From: Acephala macrosclerotiorum
Lineage: Eukaryota; Ascomycota; Leotiomycetes; Helotiales; Mollisiaceae
Direction of reading: 5' to 3'
Assembly: GCA_014904845.1 (NCBI GenBank)
Contig: MU119327.1
Span: 62,001-126,000 of the forward strand
Length of the DNA: 64,000 nucleotides
Below, piece by piece: positions 32,651-43,575 of this stretch. The notes beneath the pieces were generated by a model, which ran no database searches, was not told the origin of the DNA, and saw only the letters and a program-made list of their open reading frames with translations. The position numbers were made by a program, and so were the translations under genes. How positions within the stretch are numbered: position 1 is the first letter of the stretch; each line of letters starts with the position of its first letter.

Positions 32651-33300
32651 GGCGATCTCGATCTTCGAATTCCTCGCATCGGCTAATTTCGGACACCCCT
32701 CTTTGTTACTCTACCCAGCATTTTTGCTTCACACTCTTGATAATTGCAGAAGTATGAAGCAAGATTCAAAACAAAAATCTTCGGACTTTATTTGCGCTCA
32801 TCACGAGTGAATCTCGGAACAGCGTCGAACTTCTGATTTTCGCCAAGATGGGTGGGTTGTTGAGGTGCGCCTTCCTCAGTAGGAGCTCTTCGTCTGACTT
32901 CGGGGTTTTGAAGATTCCGACTTGGTCAGTTTCATCGGAGATCTGTGAACGACTTAGCTGATGGAGCTTTGGGAGGACTTCTACTGCCATTGCAAGGTTC
33001 AATCAGCCCTTAAAGCTATGAAAACAATCCAATCACCTAGGTACACTGAATGACCTTTATAGACACCCTTCATCGTAAGAAAGAAGGATACTCTACAGTA
33101 GCTAGGCATTTGATTCACGAAGCAAACTATATATAATGTACCTCGTTCTCCTCCCGGGGTATGGAACCCTTTCTCCTACAAACCTTTTCGCCTCCTAAAA
33201 AGTTATTACGGCCAGCACAACTTTCACATTATAAGGTCGAGCATACCTACGCTTGTACATTGAACATAGTCGGATATTTCTCTCAATCATCTACCTCAAT
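31956..33300. other. Sparse intergenic region with a dinucleotide repeat
   Basis: No gene is supported. The plus-strand frame 32289-32528 and the minus-strand frame 32766-33002 lack domains. The latter (78 codons) reads plausibly but has no partner exons. A CT/CA microsatellite lies at 32620-32650. The last 300 bases before 33301 are probably the promoter of the secreted-type gene. Confidence 0.45.
32620..32650. repeat. Compound CT/CA microsatellite
   Basis: About nine CT units run directly into six CA units. It is a useful polymorphic marker and is not inside a gene I can support. Confidence 0.9.
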
Positions 33301-33975
33301 ATGGCCCCTACCCTTCTGAGGGCTGTTCTACTTATAGTATCCTAGGTGCGTACCTTTCTCGGCCCCCTACTGTCGTTCTTACTAATAAAAGCTGGAGGTT
33401 ATGACTATTAGACTTCCTCTTCGCGATTCATTTGTTGCAGATGCTTCGGAAGTCCAGATTAGAAGTGTAAGCACGCTTTAGGCAAATAGAAAAACGTTGC
33501 TGAGAACGGGCCATTAAAGGACGGTGACACTTGCTGTGCTCCAACATTTACAGTCGGGAGCAAGACTCTTACTCAAGTCGATAGATCAGACGTCTTAGCT
33601 GGGATAAACTACCTAAAAGATACTACAAGCGTAACTGGGAATAGTGCTAATAACTGCCTTACTCCTAAGGAGGGTTGCTCGAGAGTCAGCTGCTACGGCA
33701 ATGCTGCATTCTATGCCTGCAATAACAATGACCCAGCTGTAAGTGTCCGCTTCTGTGACTCCAGCGATCGAGAAAATAACTAAGAGATGCCGTAGACCGG
33801 CGCAGACATCAACATCGGATGTGGCGTCTTCAGTTCTGCTGCTAGCGACCTGGCCACTTTGTGCTCTGGCCCGAACATGTGCGGACAGATATACCCTCAC
33901 GGAATTGTCGAGGGGGTGGACTTCAGCTTTTATCTCTATATTACCTACGAGAAATGCGATCTTCCACCAACTTAA
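33301..33975 (+). CDS. Small cysteine-rich secreted-type protein, N-terminal part unresolved
   Basis: Two exons are clear: about 33490-33738 and 33796-33975, joined by a GTAAGT/TAG intron in frame. They read NVAENGPLKDGDTCCAPTF, DVLAGINYLKD, NNCLTPKEGCSRVSCYGNAA, FYACNNND and, after the intron, IGCGVFSSAASDLATLC and YEKCDLPPT before the stop. The pattern of paired Cys and the CSRVSC-like motif belongs to a group of small fungal secreted proteins of unknown function, including effector candidates. A start with a hydrophobic leader is visible at 33301 (MAPTLLRAVLLIVS), but it meets TAG at once. No intron choice I tried connects it to 33490 with a full signal peptide. The gene may have a further exon around 33440-33466, or its 5' end may be decayed. 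Relatives have no established activity. Confidence 0.55.
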
Positions 33976-34873
33976 ACTGGAATAGGGCGACGGTCCTTCA
34001 CTCTCCGGAAGATTGCTAAAGACCTAGGCGGAGGGCATTATGGTCGTGGCGATAATTCAATGCACGCGTTGATGTTTGAGCTCTCGATTTTGTGGTATTG
34101 TTTCTCCAGTTGCGTAGGCTTTCAACACGATGATTCTTGAATGTTTGACTAGTTGCTAGGAAGGTACACTGATGAAGATCGCATGCTTGACTTTAGATCG
34201 TATGGACGATTTCAGTAAATGGGTTGAGGAAACTAGATCTTGAGGACAATGACCGGTATGATATCTTGCACTTGCCTGTCTTTCTAAAGCCTCAACGGCA
34301 ACATCGAACCTTGACAGAGCCCGCTAGAACCCGAATGATAATATTTTGGTCACCTAAGGAAAGCGAATAAACTGAGGAAACTATCCTTGAATCACAAGGA
34401 ATAAAGGCTAAACGAGCTTGATTCACGCACTCTTCATCTACCAGGCTACGCGGTAGATCAGCTAACTCTTTGTCCCTCTGCAGTCCGCATATCCTGAGAC
34501 TCTCTGGAGTTTGATGCTCGAAATGCTCGACTAGCAACAAAAATCCATAGCTGAGCCGAAGATTATTCGTTGAAATCTCTTCTGGGGATTTATCTGCAAA
34601 AATAGAAGGATAAGACAGATTTAAAACATCAAAACATGAAATCCAGCCATACTACAGCTCGCTAAAGGATATCTTCGCATTATGGTTGTTTGCCATTCAT
34701 TATCACTTCCATGTTTCGCCCCACCTAGCCCTCAACCCCATCCAAATGCTACCCAATGCAAATGCAGACTCATATCCCAGAAATTACAATACCAAGTACA
34801 GTGCAAAAGACCTCCATTGCTCCCTGCCCCTTTTCCCTTCCACCTAAACCTCCTATACCACGTTACTTATAAC
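33976..34873. other. Intergenic region between secreted-type gene and phospholipase D gene
   Basis: This is 3' flank of both convergent genes. Small frames (34292-34540 minus, 34682-34987 plus) lack domains. I see nothing structured. Confidence 0.45.
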
Positions 34874-37733
34874 TTAAGTATAAATACTTTCCGTGAACTG
34901 ATTGAGCTGCAATCCCTTCTCGGCCATCTCGGCGTCCTTCAAGAAATCGAGAGGCATCCACACAAGATGGCCTTTGATCTCATCTAGCTTGGCGCGGATT
35001 TCGTTGGGTGGGATCATTTTGTCGTAGATATGGCCTGATTTTGTGCCTTTGGGTGGGAGGAACTTGTTGTAGTCGTCGAAGTTTTTGACTGTAATTTTGT
35101 CAGCTTTGTTTTTGAACAGAAGTATGGAGGGGCAGAGATGGGGAAGATGAGAAGTGTGACTTACCGCAATTATCAGGATCCGCATGGAACAGTTGTCTAA
35201 AGACTTCCGTATTCCTCGTCGCTCTCGAAGTCCACATATCCCACACCTGATCACTGAGCGGATCAGCGACAAACTCAAATGTATCGCCTTTTTGCGGATT
35301 ATTTGGAACATTGGGCGGTTGGGCGTTAGGATCTTTGCTAGCGTCTAATTCCTGTGGTGGCAAGAGACCGAGATGTTCTCTCCAGAGATATCTTCTCAAT
35401 GTCGCAGCGTGGTGTCCAGCTTCGTATGGTTGGCCGTCCATCTTACTTGGTAATGGCTTGGCGTCTGTCATGACAATAGATAACTCGCTGTCATGGATAC
35501 CGAGTTGCGAACGATCGTTCAAGTTGGAGCTTCCGCAAATGACGGTCTTGTCATCAGCGATGAGGACTTTCCCATGGATGTAGAGTTCTTCCTGGATCCA
35601 ATTCTCGACTTCTCCTTCCAAATCTCCTTCCCATTTCTCATCGACGAGGTTAGGTTGGTTGAGCATGGCGTTCTTGGCTACGCTGTCGGTACTTTCTGGT
35701 TGACGGTTGGTGCCAGCTGCTTCGGCGTGGGCTTCGAATTTACGCTTCGCGTCGGTCTTCTTCTCAGTTGCTTCGTCGCCGGAGTCGTCGCGAGGATCCA
35801 ATGCGCCTTTCTTGCCCATATGTTTGTCTGCTCCTTCATCTTGGTCTTTTGAACCGTGGATACCGGAATCCATGATCTCTTGTGCTTCTGCTCGTTGGAC
35901 ATCTTGATACTTGACGCCGGACTTCTCTTCTTGTTCTTTCATGGCTGGTGTGACATTTAGGCGGTCGTAGGATCGGAGGTTGAAGAAGAAGATGTGTTGG
36001 GTGGGGTCGACGCCTTGGGCTCGGACTTGCTCGAAGATGGAGTGTTCGCCGCGGAGGATGGATTTGTATTGGTAGTCCATGATGGCTCGCGTCCCCATTG
36101 CTGCGTCTTCGCGGAGGTCACCAGCGAATCCTGGGATTGAGGGGATGACAGCGATGACGCGGAATTTTCTGCCTTCTTTGCCGGCTCTGACTACGGCGTC
36201 CACGATGGCTTTGCCGATTGTATTTTTGATTGGTGCTTGTTGGTCGCCGGTGGCGGTGATGAAGAATTGGTTTTCGATGTAGATGTAGTGCTGGGCGTTT
36301 CTAATGATCTCGCTGTATGCGTTCTGAATGCTGTGTTCTGTGAGGATACCGCTTGACCAGTCACCGCTACTTCTGACAATCTGGGCGTGAACAGTGCTTT
36401 GCTGCTTGCCGAATGTCTTGCCGCTGAGTGGTGTCAGTGGATGGTGAACGTAGTCTCCAACGGGGTGCTTCGGCCTCTGGACTCCGACCAAATCCTCGTC
36501 TGGACCCTCACGACCCTCCATAGTCAACCAGTCATATCTGCCATCTCGCTTGTACTTGTCTCGCTTAACGAAGTTCCATCGGAGAACAAAGTGCTCTGCG
36601 ATGTCATAAACACAGTCTCCAACAACTCCCATAGCAACATCATGCCAGGGCATACGTCCGTATTCGGCCTTAGACAACTCATTTGACTTCCAGTCGCTCA
36701 CAGTCTGGAAGTCCATCACACGGTTGTTGTTAAAGTCCTGGCCGGGCCAGATTTCTGTGGCAACACCCTCAGGGTGAACATCTGCAAGTGGATGTTGGTG
36801 GTTGTCCCATCTGCCAAAGCATAAGTCGAGTCCACCAATAAATGCAACATCGTAGTCTATGACGATGAACTTCTCGTGATGTGCCCAGTAAAATGTCATA
36901 TCTGCAGCGTTCTCGAGGACGTTGTGGTCGGGGTGGCGCATCACTACGATGTTGCCATGTCCTTTTTCTCCTTTTGGGCAGAGAGCTTGAAGAGCGTGCT
37001 TGGTGTGGGCAGAGTTGCAGGTAAGAGCAGCCTAGAAATGTTAGCCCCTACAAGACTTGAGTCTCTGGGTGCAACCAACCTCTACTTCACGGTACACAAT
37101 GACGAAAATTTTTACGCCTTCTTCAGCCTTCCTCTTCAAAATTTGATCCAGGCGCCATTCCTGGTTGTAATATGGGGGTCTTCTCATGAATAATTCCGGG
37201 GATAGCCACCAATCTGCAATGTAGATAGTCTCCTTTGCACGCTCGAGTGCGATAGAAACGGCCTGAGGTGTATGTCAGCAAGCTATAGTGCTGCCAGAAT
37301 TTCGTGGCACATACCCAATAGTAATCTCGTCCATCCACATACCACTTGATGTTGTTTCCGGGTCTTTCGGGTGCAAAGGATTGGAAACGGTGCAATTCTC
37401 TAATCTTTGTTCTCTTGTCGTCTGTAATCTTCTCGTGCTCCTCGTCGTGTCTGTGGTTTGGATTGACCTTCGCTTTCATTAGTAATTGCACTAAATATAT
37501 GAAGGAAGAAGGAGCTTACTAAATTTGCAAATTTTCCAAGTTCATGCCTACGGAAAGTTAGTAGATAGATTTCTCAATTGCCGAGATACATACTTCTTGT
37601 GGATGAGCCCAACTTTGAGGTCGTACAGCTTCGTGTCTCTGAACTTCTCGCGCATGTTTTCGAAGGGATGCTTCATCTTTTCCTTCAAACTGGAAGGATT
37701 CGAACCTCCATCAGCGGGAACTGCTGTAGACAT
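34874..37733 (-). CDS. Phospholipase D (two HKD motifs, no PX/PH region)
   Basis: Six exons (37733-37594, 37547-37520, 37467-37315, 37262-37080, 37031-35165, 35088-34874) give 861 aa. The N-terminus is short, with no PX or PH domain, and goes quickly into the catalytic half: YVDGRDYYWAVSIALERAKE, YIADWWLSPELFMRRP. The first HKD motif is HHEKFIVIDYDVAFIGGLD, and the second is HGKVLIADDKTVICGSSNLN with DRS. QNAYSEIIRNAQHYIYIENQ between them is also typical of eukaryotic PLD. An acidic/Lys-rich insert of about 100 residues precedes the second motif. The enzyme should hydrolyse phosphatidylcholine to phosphatidic acid and choline. Lacking PX/PH, it differs from yeast Spo14 and matches the shorter fungal/plant-like class. 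Exon 2 is only 28 bases, and the third exon uses an AAG acceptor, the weakest point of the model. Confidence 0.92.
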
Positions 37734-39014
37734 GATGTTCCCTCTTCTGTATTACTCTTGGGAAAGTATAGGTGTTTGTCTTGCAAGGCTGCAGAAAAAT
37801 TGTGCAAGAATAGAAAAGTACAAATCAACAATCGGGATTGGGGAAAAGAGGATGCAAGGAGGAAGAGCCGTACCACAGGGACAAGAAAATGGTTCCTAGC
37901 TGGTGGGGTGATCCTTGCCAGGCGGGGTTGATTTTGGGGTGATACTTGTTTGCTCGTGCCCAGCCTTGCATGACGTCAATGGTGCAGAACCCACCGAACG
38001 CCCTGATCAGAATTTAAGCTTTTCTGTATTCTGCAAAGACAAACAACAATTATTCAGGATTTGTGGTTTCACTTCAATCCCTTCTTTGTGCAATGTGTGG
38101 TCATGAATGTGACCCCTGATATATCCTCGTAGCCTCTTCCGATGCGACATCCCATGCGTTTGGGTCATTGCCCATTCACGTGACCTCGAGAAATACCCTG
38201 CCGACCTCCTGGCTGCATTTGGAGCCTCAACTCTTCCAATACCTAGAATTCGAACAATGGCTTATAGTGGAGTGTGCACAGCAGTTCACACCAAAAGAGT
38301 GTGCGGCTCACGTGAAGATCTTGATCCCCTGAGACTAATCGAACGGACAGGATTCGTTGTGCACATCGCAGCAGGAGTGGAGAGCAATATACAAGCAAGA
38401 TGCTCTTCATCTTACACTTCATGTATGGCGCTGTTCACTTGAGTGAGCAAAGGAGGAGGAATCGGCCATCATGATCATCAAGAAGGTTGTGAGGCTTACT
38501 AGGCGGATGTTTCGTACTTTGAAGCTAGAGTAGAAAATATCGTCATTTTCAATCTGTCCGCGGTCTTGAAGATAGAAAGCAATTGGAGTCCAGTCATCAT
38601 GATACTTCACAACGCGCTAACTGCATTTAAGACGTGGATAGAGTCTCTTGCTGCATGTTTTCAGAGCCGTTTCCCACGTATCGGTGTTCGATTACTGTAG
38701 CTGGAACTTGGAACGTAGACAACAGATTTAATGCCCCAGTGTTGAATGCCATATCGACGGCGTTACTGGACCCACGGCAGGAGAAGGGCTGTGTTGTGAT
38801 TTTTAAATGCTATGTTCGAAAAGTGTGGTGTTAGGTTGAAGCGGACGACGCGGCGCGGCCAATCCTGAAAGGGAAGGCACTAAACCGCGCTAAGCTTGAT
38901 TAGTATTGGGGGCAAGGCGTTGCGATATCTTGAGCTCAAGATACGCCAGTCAAGCCACCTATACATTTCACTTCTTTCACGCCTCAACGTGTATCTTTTT
39001 CACTTGAATGCGCA
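37734..39014. other. Intergenic region between the divergent PLD and SPF1 genes
   Basis: This should contain both promoters. Frames such as 38257-38442 and 38634-38834 (plus) have no domain. A CACGTGA box occurs at 38177-38183 (sequence TTCACGTGACC), a possible bHLH or Cbf1-type site. Confidence 0.4.
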
Positions 39015-42000
39015 ATGGCGCCTCTTGTGGATAATCCGTTGATTGCATCTGCAACTTTGCATAACCCTTGTACGTATAGCTCCCAGTGGCAGAGAAACTA
39101 AAATTTCTAACCCTTTTTCTCCAGTGCCACTCTACCTTCATACCTACGTCTGGCCCTTTGCGATCATTTGGCCTATCTTTCTGCGATACTACCTTTCTGA
39201 AGAGCTATATGCCAAGCACATCAATGGTCAAGAATGGACATTTGTCTGGTGCGGGTCGATCATAACGGCGCAGAGTTTGACATGGCTATGTACAAAATGG
39301 AATGTCAACCTGAAGTCACTCTTCACTTCCGTGTCTGCCAATAAAGTCCAAGATGCGCAGCTCATTAAGGTCATTCCAGTAACAAATGCCGGGTCGTCCG
39401 AAATCTGCAAAATCGACAGGGACAATGTGAGTCTGGAAGTGTCCGTAGGTGGGAGTCGTGCTAATGGTTGTCAGGCTGGGGGCAAGAAGAACATCTCTTT
39501 CCTTTTCCAAAAACGACGATTCCTTTACGACGCCGAGAAGAACTCATTCGCCCCTCTCTCTTACGCAATTGATACCGAGCCCAAACCATTAATTGGAGAC
39601 TTTCAAAAATCTAGGGGGCTTACCACCGCTTCCGAAATCTCAAGGATCCACCAACATTATGGCGACAACACCTTCGATATCCCGGTCCCGACTTTCACAG
39701 AACTTTTCAAGGAGCATGCTGTGGCTCCCTTCTTCGTCTTTCAAATCTTCTGTGTGGGGCTATGGATGTTGGATGAATACTGGTACTACTCTCTGTTTAC
39801 TCTTTTCATGCTTGTTGCATTTGAGAGCACGGTTGTGTGGCAGCGCCAGCGCACATTGAACGAATTTCGAGGAATGAGCATAAAGCCATACGAAATCTAC
39901 GTCTATAGAATGAACAAGTGGGAGCATACTCATAGCGACAAGCTTCTGCCTGGAGATCTGGTATCCGTTGGCCGCACCAAGGAAGATAGCGGAGTGGCAT
40001 GCGATATGCTCTTGGTTGAAGGCAGTGCTATTGTTAACGAGGCTATGTTGTCAGGAGAAAGTACGCCTCTCTTGAAGGACTCAGTTCAACTCAGACCTGG
40101 TGATGCGACACTGGAACCAGAAGGCCTCGACAAGAACGCTTTCCTCTACGGCGGTACCAAAGTCCTTCAGATTACCCACGGCAACACTGAAGAGGCGAGA
40201 CCCAAGATTATTTCGGGAGTCTCCCCTCCTCCTGATGACGGTGCACTGGCCATTGTTGTCAAGACTGGATTTGAAACATCTCAGGGAAGTTTGGTCCGAA
40301 CCATGATCTACTCCACCGAACGTGTTTCTGCAAATAATGCCGAAGCCCTCCTATTTATCTTGTTCTTGTTGATCTTCGCAATCGCAGCTTCTTGGTATGT
40401 GTGGGATGAAGGTGTCAAGAAGGATAGGAAGCGATCCAAGCTTCTCCTGGACTGTGTCTTGATTGTCACTAGTGTCGTACCACCGGAACTTCCTATGGAG
40501 CTGAGTCTTGCTGTCAACACTAGCCTTGCAGCTCTCAGTCGCTATGCTATTTACTGCACGGAACCCTTCCGCATTCCTTTTGCAGGGCGAGTTGATGTTG
40601 CTTGCTTTGACAAGACTGGCACGTTGACTGGTGAAGATTTGGTTGTCGAGGGTATCGCTGGTCTTGGTCTTGGTCATTCAGGAACAGACACACCCCGTGA
40701 GACCTATGGAGCGCACAGCCACATCACCCCTGTCTTGCAAGCCGGCCTTGAAACCACCCTTGTCCTGGCTACAGCTCATGCTCTTGTTAAACTGGATGAA
40801 GGCGATATCGTTGGAGATCCCATGGAGAAGGCAACCTTGACATCGCTTGGCTGGACCCTTGGCAAGAATGATCTTCTCACAAGCAAAGTTCCGCAAGGCG
40901 CAAGCGTCGCTTCAGCAGCGAACAGTGTTCAGATCAAACGCCGTTTCCAGTTCTCCTCGGCCTTGAAGCGTCAAAGTTCAGTTGCAACAATCACTACTCA
41001 CCACCCAGGCACTGGTAAGAAGATCAGAAGTACATTTGTTGGTGTCAAAGGCGCCCCAGAGACTATTATGAAAATGTTGGTCACTGTCCCCGCAGATTAT
41101 GAAGAAACCTTCAAGTACTTTACTAGGAAGGGATCTCGTGTTCTTGCTCTCGCGTACAAACATCTCTCTACTGATTCGGAGCTTGGATCTGGCAAAATCA
41201 ACGAATTGAAGCGAGAGAAGGTGGAATCTGACCTGATATTTGCTGGATTCTTGGTCTTGCACTGCCCTCTGAAAGAAGATGCAAAGAAGTCCGTCCAAAT
41301 GCTCAATGAGAGCAGTCATCGTGTTGTTATGATCACTGGTGACAACCCTCTTACCGCTTGCCACGTAGCTCATGAGGTCGAGATTGTGGACAGAGACGTT
41401 CTTATTCTAGATGCTCCTGAGCACGACGAGACAGGAGAGAAGTTGGTTTGGAGAAGTATTGATGACCGCATCTCAATCCCTGTTGATCATACAAAACCCA
41501 TTGATCCAAAGATCATCAAGGAGAATGATCTTTGCGTCACTGGCTACGCCCTTGCAAAATTCAAAGGTCAAGTCGCTCTCTCTACGATCTATCGGTACAC
41601 CTGGGTCTACGCGCGGGTATCCCCCAAACAGAAAGAGGAAATTCTCATGGGACTCAAGGATCTTGGGTACCATACTCTCATGGCGGGTGATGGAACGAAC
41701 GATGTTGGTGCCCTGAAGCAAGCTCACATCGGTGTGGCATTGTTGAACGGCTCCCAAGATGATCTTAACAGAATCGCCGAACACTTCCGCAATACTAAGA
41801 TGAAGGAAATGTACGAGAAGCAGGTTCAGATGATGACCCGATTCAACCAGCCAACCCCACCAGTGCCAGTAATGATTGCTCACCTCTACCCTCCTGGACC
41901 CACGAACCCCCACTACGAGACTGCGATGAAGCGAGAGGCAGAGAAGAAGAGCACGGCCGTGGCTCTCAGCGAGACTGCCGCCGACAAGGCAAATGGCATC

Positions 42001-43094
42001 GAAACCATCACCACGCCCGGTGCACAAGCTCTTCTGGATAACAAACATCATAAGCAGACTGAAGCCCAACAGAAGGCTATGGGCTTGGCGGAGAAATTCA
42101 CCCAAAGCATGACAGAGATGGAGCTTGATGAGGAGCCGCCAACTATCAAGCTTGGTGATGCTTCCGTTGCTGCCCCATTCACCAGCAAGCTCAGCAACGT
42201 GATTGCGATCCCCAACATCATCCGACAAGGACGTTGCACACTCGTTGCTACAATCCAGATGTACAAGATTCTTGCGCTCAATTGCCTTATCAGCGCTTAC
42301 AGTCTCTCCGTTCTGTACCTTGAAGGTATCAAATTTGGAGATGGTCAGGTCACCATTAGTGGCATGCTCATGAGCGTCTGCTTCTTGTCCATCTCTAGAG
42401 CAAAGTCCGTTGAGGGTCTTTCGAAGGAGCGTCCCCAACCTAACATCTTCAATTTCTATATCATCGGATCCATCCTTGGCCAGTTCGCTATTCACATCGT
42501 CACACTCATCTACATCGCTCGTTACTGCGACACAATTGCTCCGTAAGCCTTCACCCTTCGTTGTTATAGATTCATCTAACCCTTCATAGACGTAGCGAGG
42601 AAGTTGATCTTGAAGGAGAGTTCGCACCATCTTTGTTGAACAGTGCCGTATACCTATTGCAGCTCATCCAACAAATCTCAACCTTCGCCATCAACTACCA
42701 GGGACGACCATTCAGAGAGGCGCTTTCAGAGAATCGAGGCATGTACTGGGGTATCATTGGTGTCTCCGCAATTGCCTTCTCTTGCTCGACAGAATTCATT
42801 CCCGAGATCAATGAGAAGATGCGCCTGGTCCCCTTCACATCGGAATTCAAGACGACTATGACGGCCACCATGATTATTGACTATGTTGGATGCTATGTAG
42901 TTGAGAAGGTGCTGAAGGCGTTGTTCAGTGATTACAAGCCAAAGGACATCGCTATCAGGCGACCTGACCAGTTGGCCAGAGAGCAGAAGAGAATCGAGGA
43001 CGGGAAGCTGGAGCAGATCAGATTGGCTGAGGAGAAAGCCGCGAAGGAAGTCGAAGAGTTGGAGAGAAAGTTGGCAGAACGTAGAAGAGCTTGA
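39015..43094 (+). CDS. SPF1: P5A-type ATPase Spf1 (ER transmembrane helix dislocase)
   Basis: Exons 39015-39069, 39125-39426, 39475-42542 and 42590-43094 give 1309 aa; intron 2 (48 bases) is in frame and easily missed. The phosphorylation site is CFDKTGTLTGEDL with Asp498. The actuator loop is NEAMLSGESTPLLKD. PPELPMELSLAVN in membrane helix 4 is the P5A signature. The hinge has MITGDNPLTACHVAHE and MAGDGTNDVGALKQAHIGVA. There are N-terminal hydrophobic helices (YVWPFAIIWPIFLRYYL) and about ten in all. The C-terminus is a Lys/Glu/Arg-rich coiled tail (LERKLAERRRA). Spf1 sits in the ER membrane and removes mistargeted tail-anchored and moderately hydrophobic helices. The long antisense frame at 41473-42630 is a shadow of this gene. 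Confidence 0.96.
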
Positions 43095-43575
43095 TATGTG
43101 TATATTGGGCATTAGACTGTAGTATAGAATGCATCTTTGGTTTCACGGACAGTTCTTCATTCAAGAAAGGGTGTCGAGCCGGGTTGTCACTTGTGATATG
43201 CTGCTTGGCTTGGACCCCACACGTGCTGTACACAAAACCGGCGCATCTGTGCAATCTGCGAATCTTCATCCTCATAAATCCTCCTTCGCGATGATTTACG
43301 ACCGGACCAACAATGACTATGAACTCGTTTCCCAATACCGGTACCAAAAATGCCCCACAACCAAATCGACGTCATGGCACATCAATTCTATCAAGCAAGT
43401 CTGTTCGAGCGCGAACCCTCGTTCCGCTGCCAAGCTCTTCACGACCTTGATTTTTGGGCTTCAAGCTCTACGCGCTACTTAGCACGAACAGCTTTTCACC
43501 CCTTTCCTTAGTCTTCTGAAATCTCTGCATCGCTTTCGAAGCTATAGATGAACAGTATCGATTGTCTGAGGCAAG
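43095..43575. other. Intergenic region between SPF1 and YVC1
   Basis: This is 3' flank of SPF1 and promoter of YVC1. The overlapping frames 43129-43482 (plus) and 43018-43347 (minus) have no domains. Confidence 0.45.

Noticed and set aside
32766..33002. Small minus-strand open frame of 78 codons
   Set aside because: It has no domain, no neighbouring exon and no features distinguishing it from chance.
33743..33985. Plus-strand open frame over the secreted-type gene
   Set aside because: It reads through the intron in another frame; the Cys-rich frame on both sides is the plausible coding one.
37683..37733. A GGATTCGAACCTCC stretch resembling a tRNA T-arm
   Set aside because: No acceptor stem or anticodon arm surrounds it, and it lies in the first coding exon of phospholipase D.
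41473..42630. A 385-codon open frame on the minus strand
   Set aside because: It lies fully antisense inside SPF1. The sense frame carries all P-type ATPase motifs, and the antisense product has no domain.
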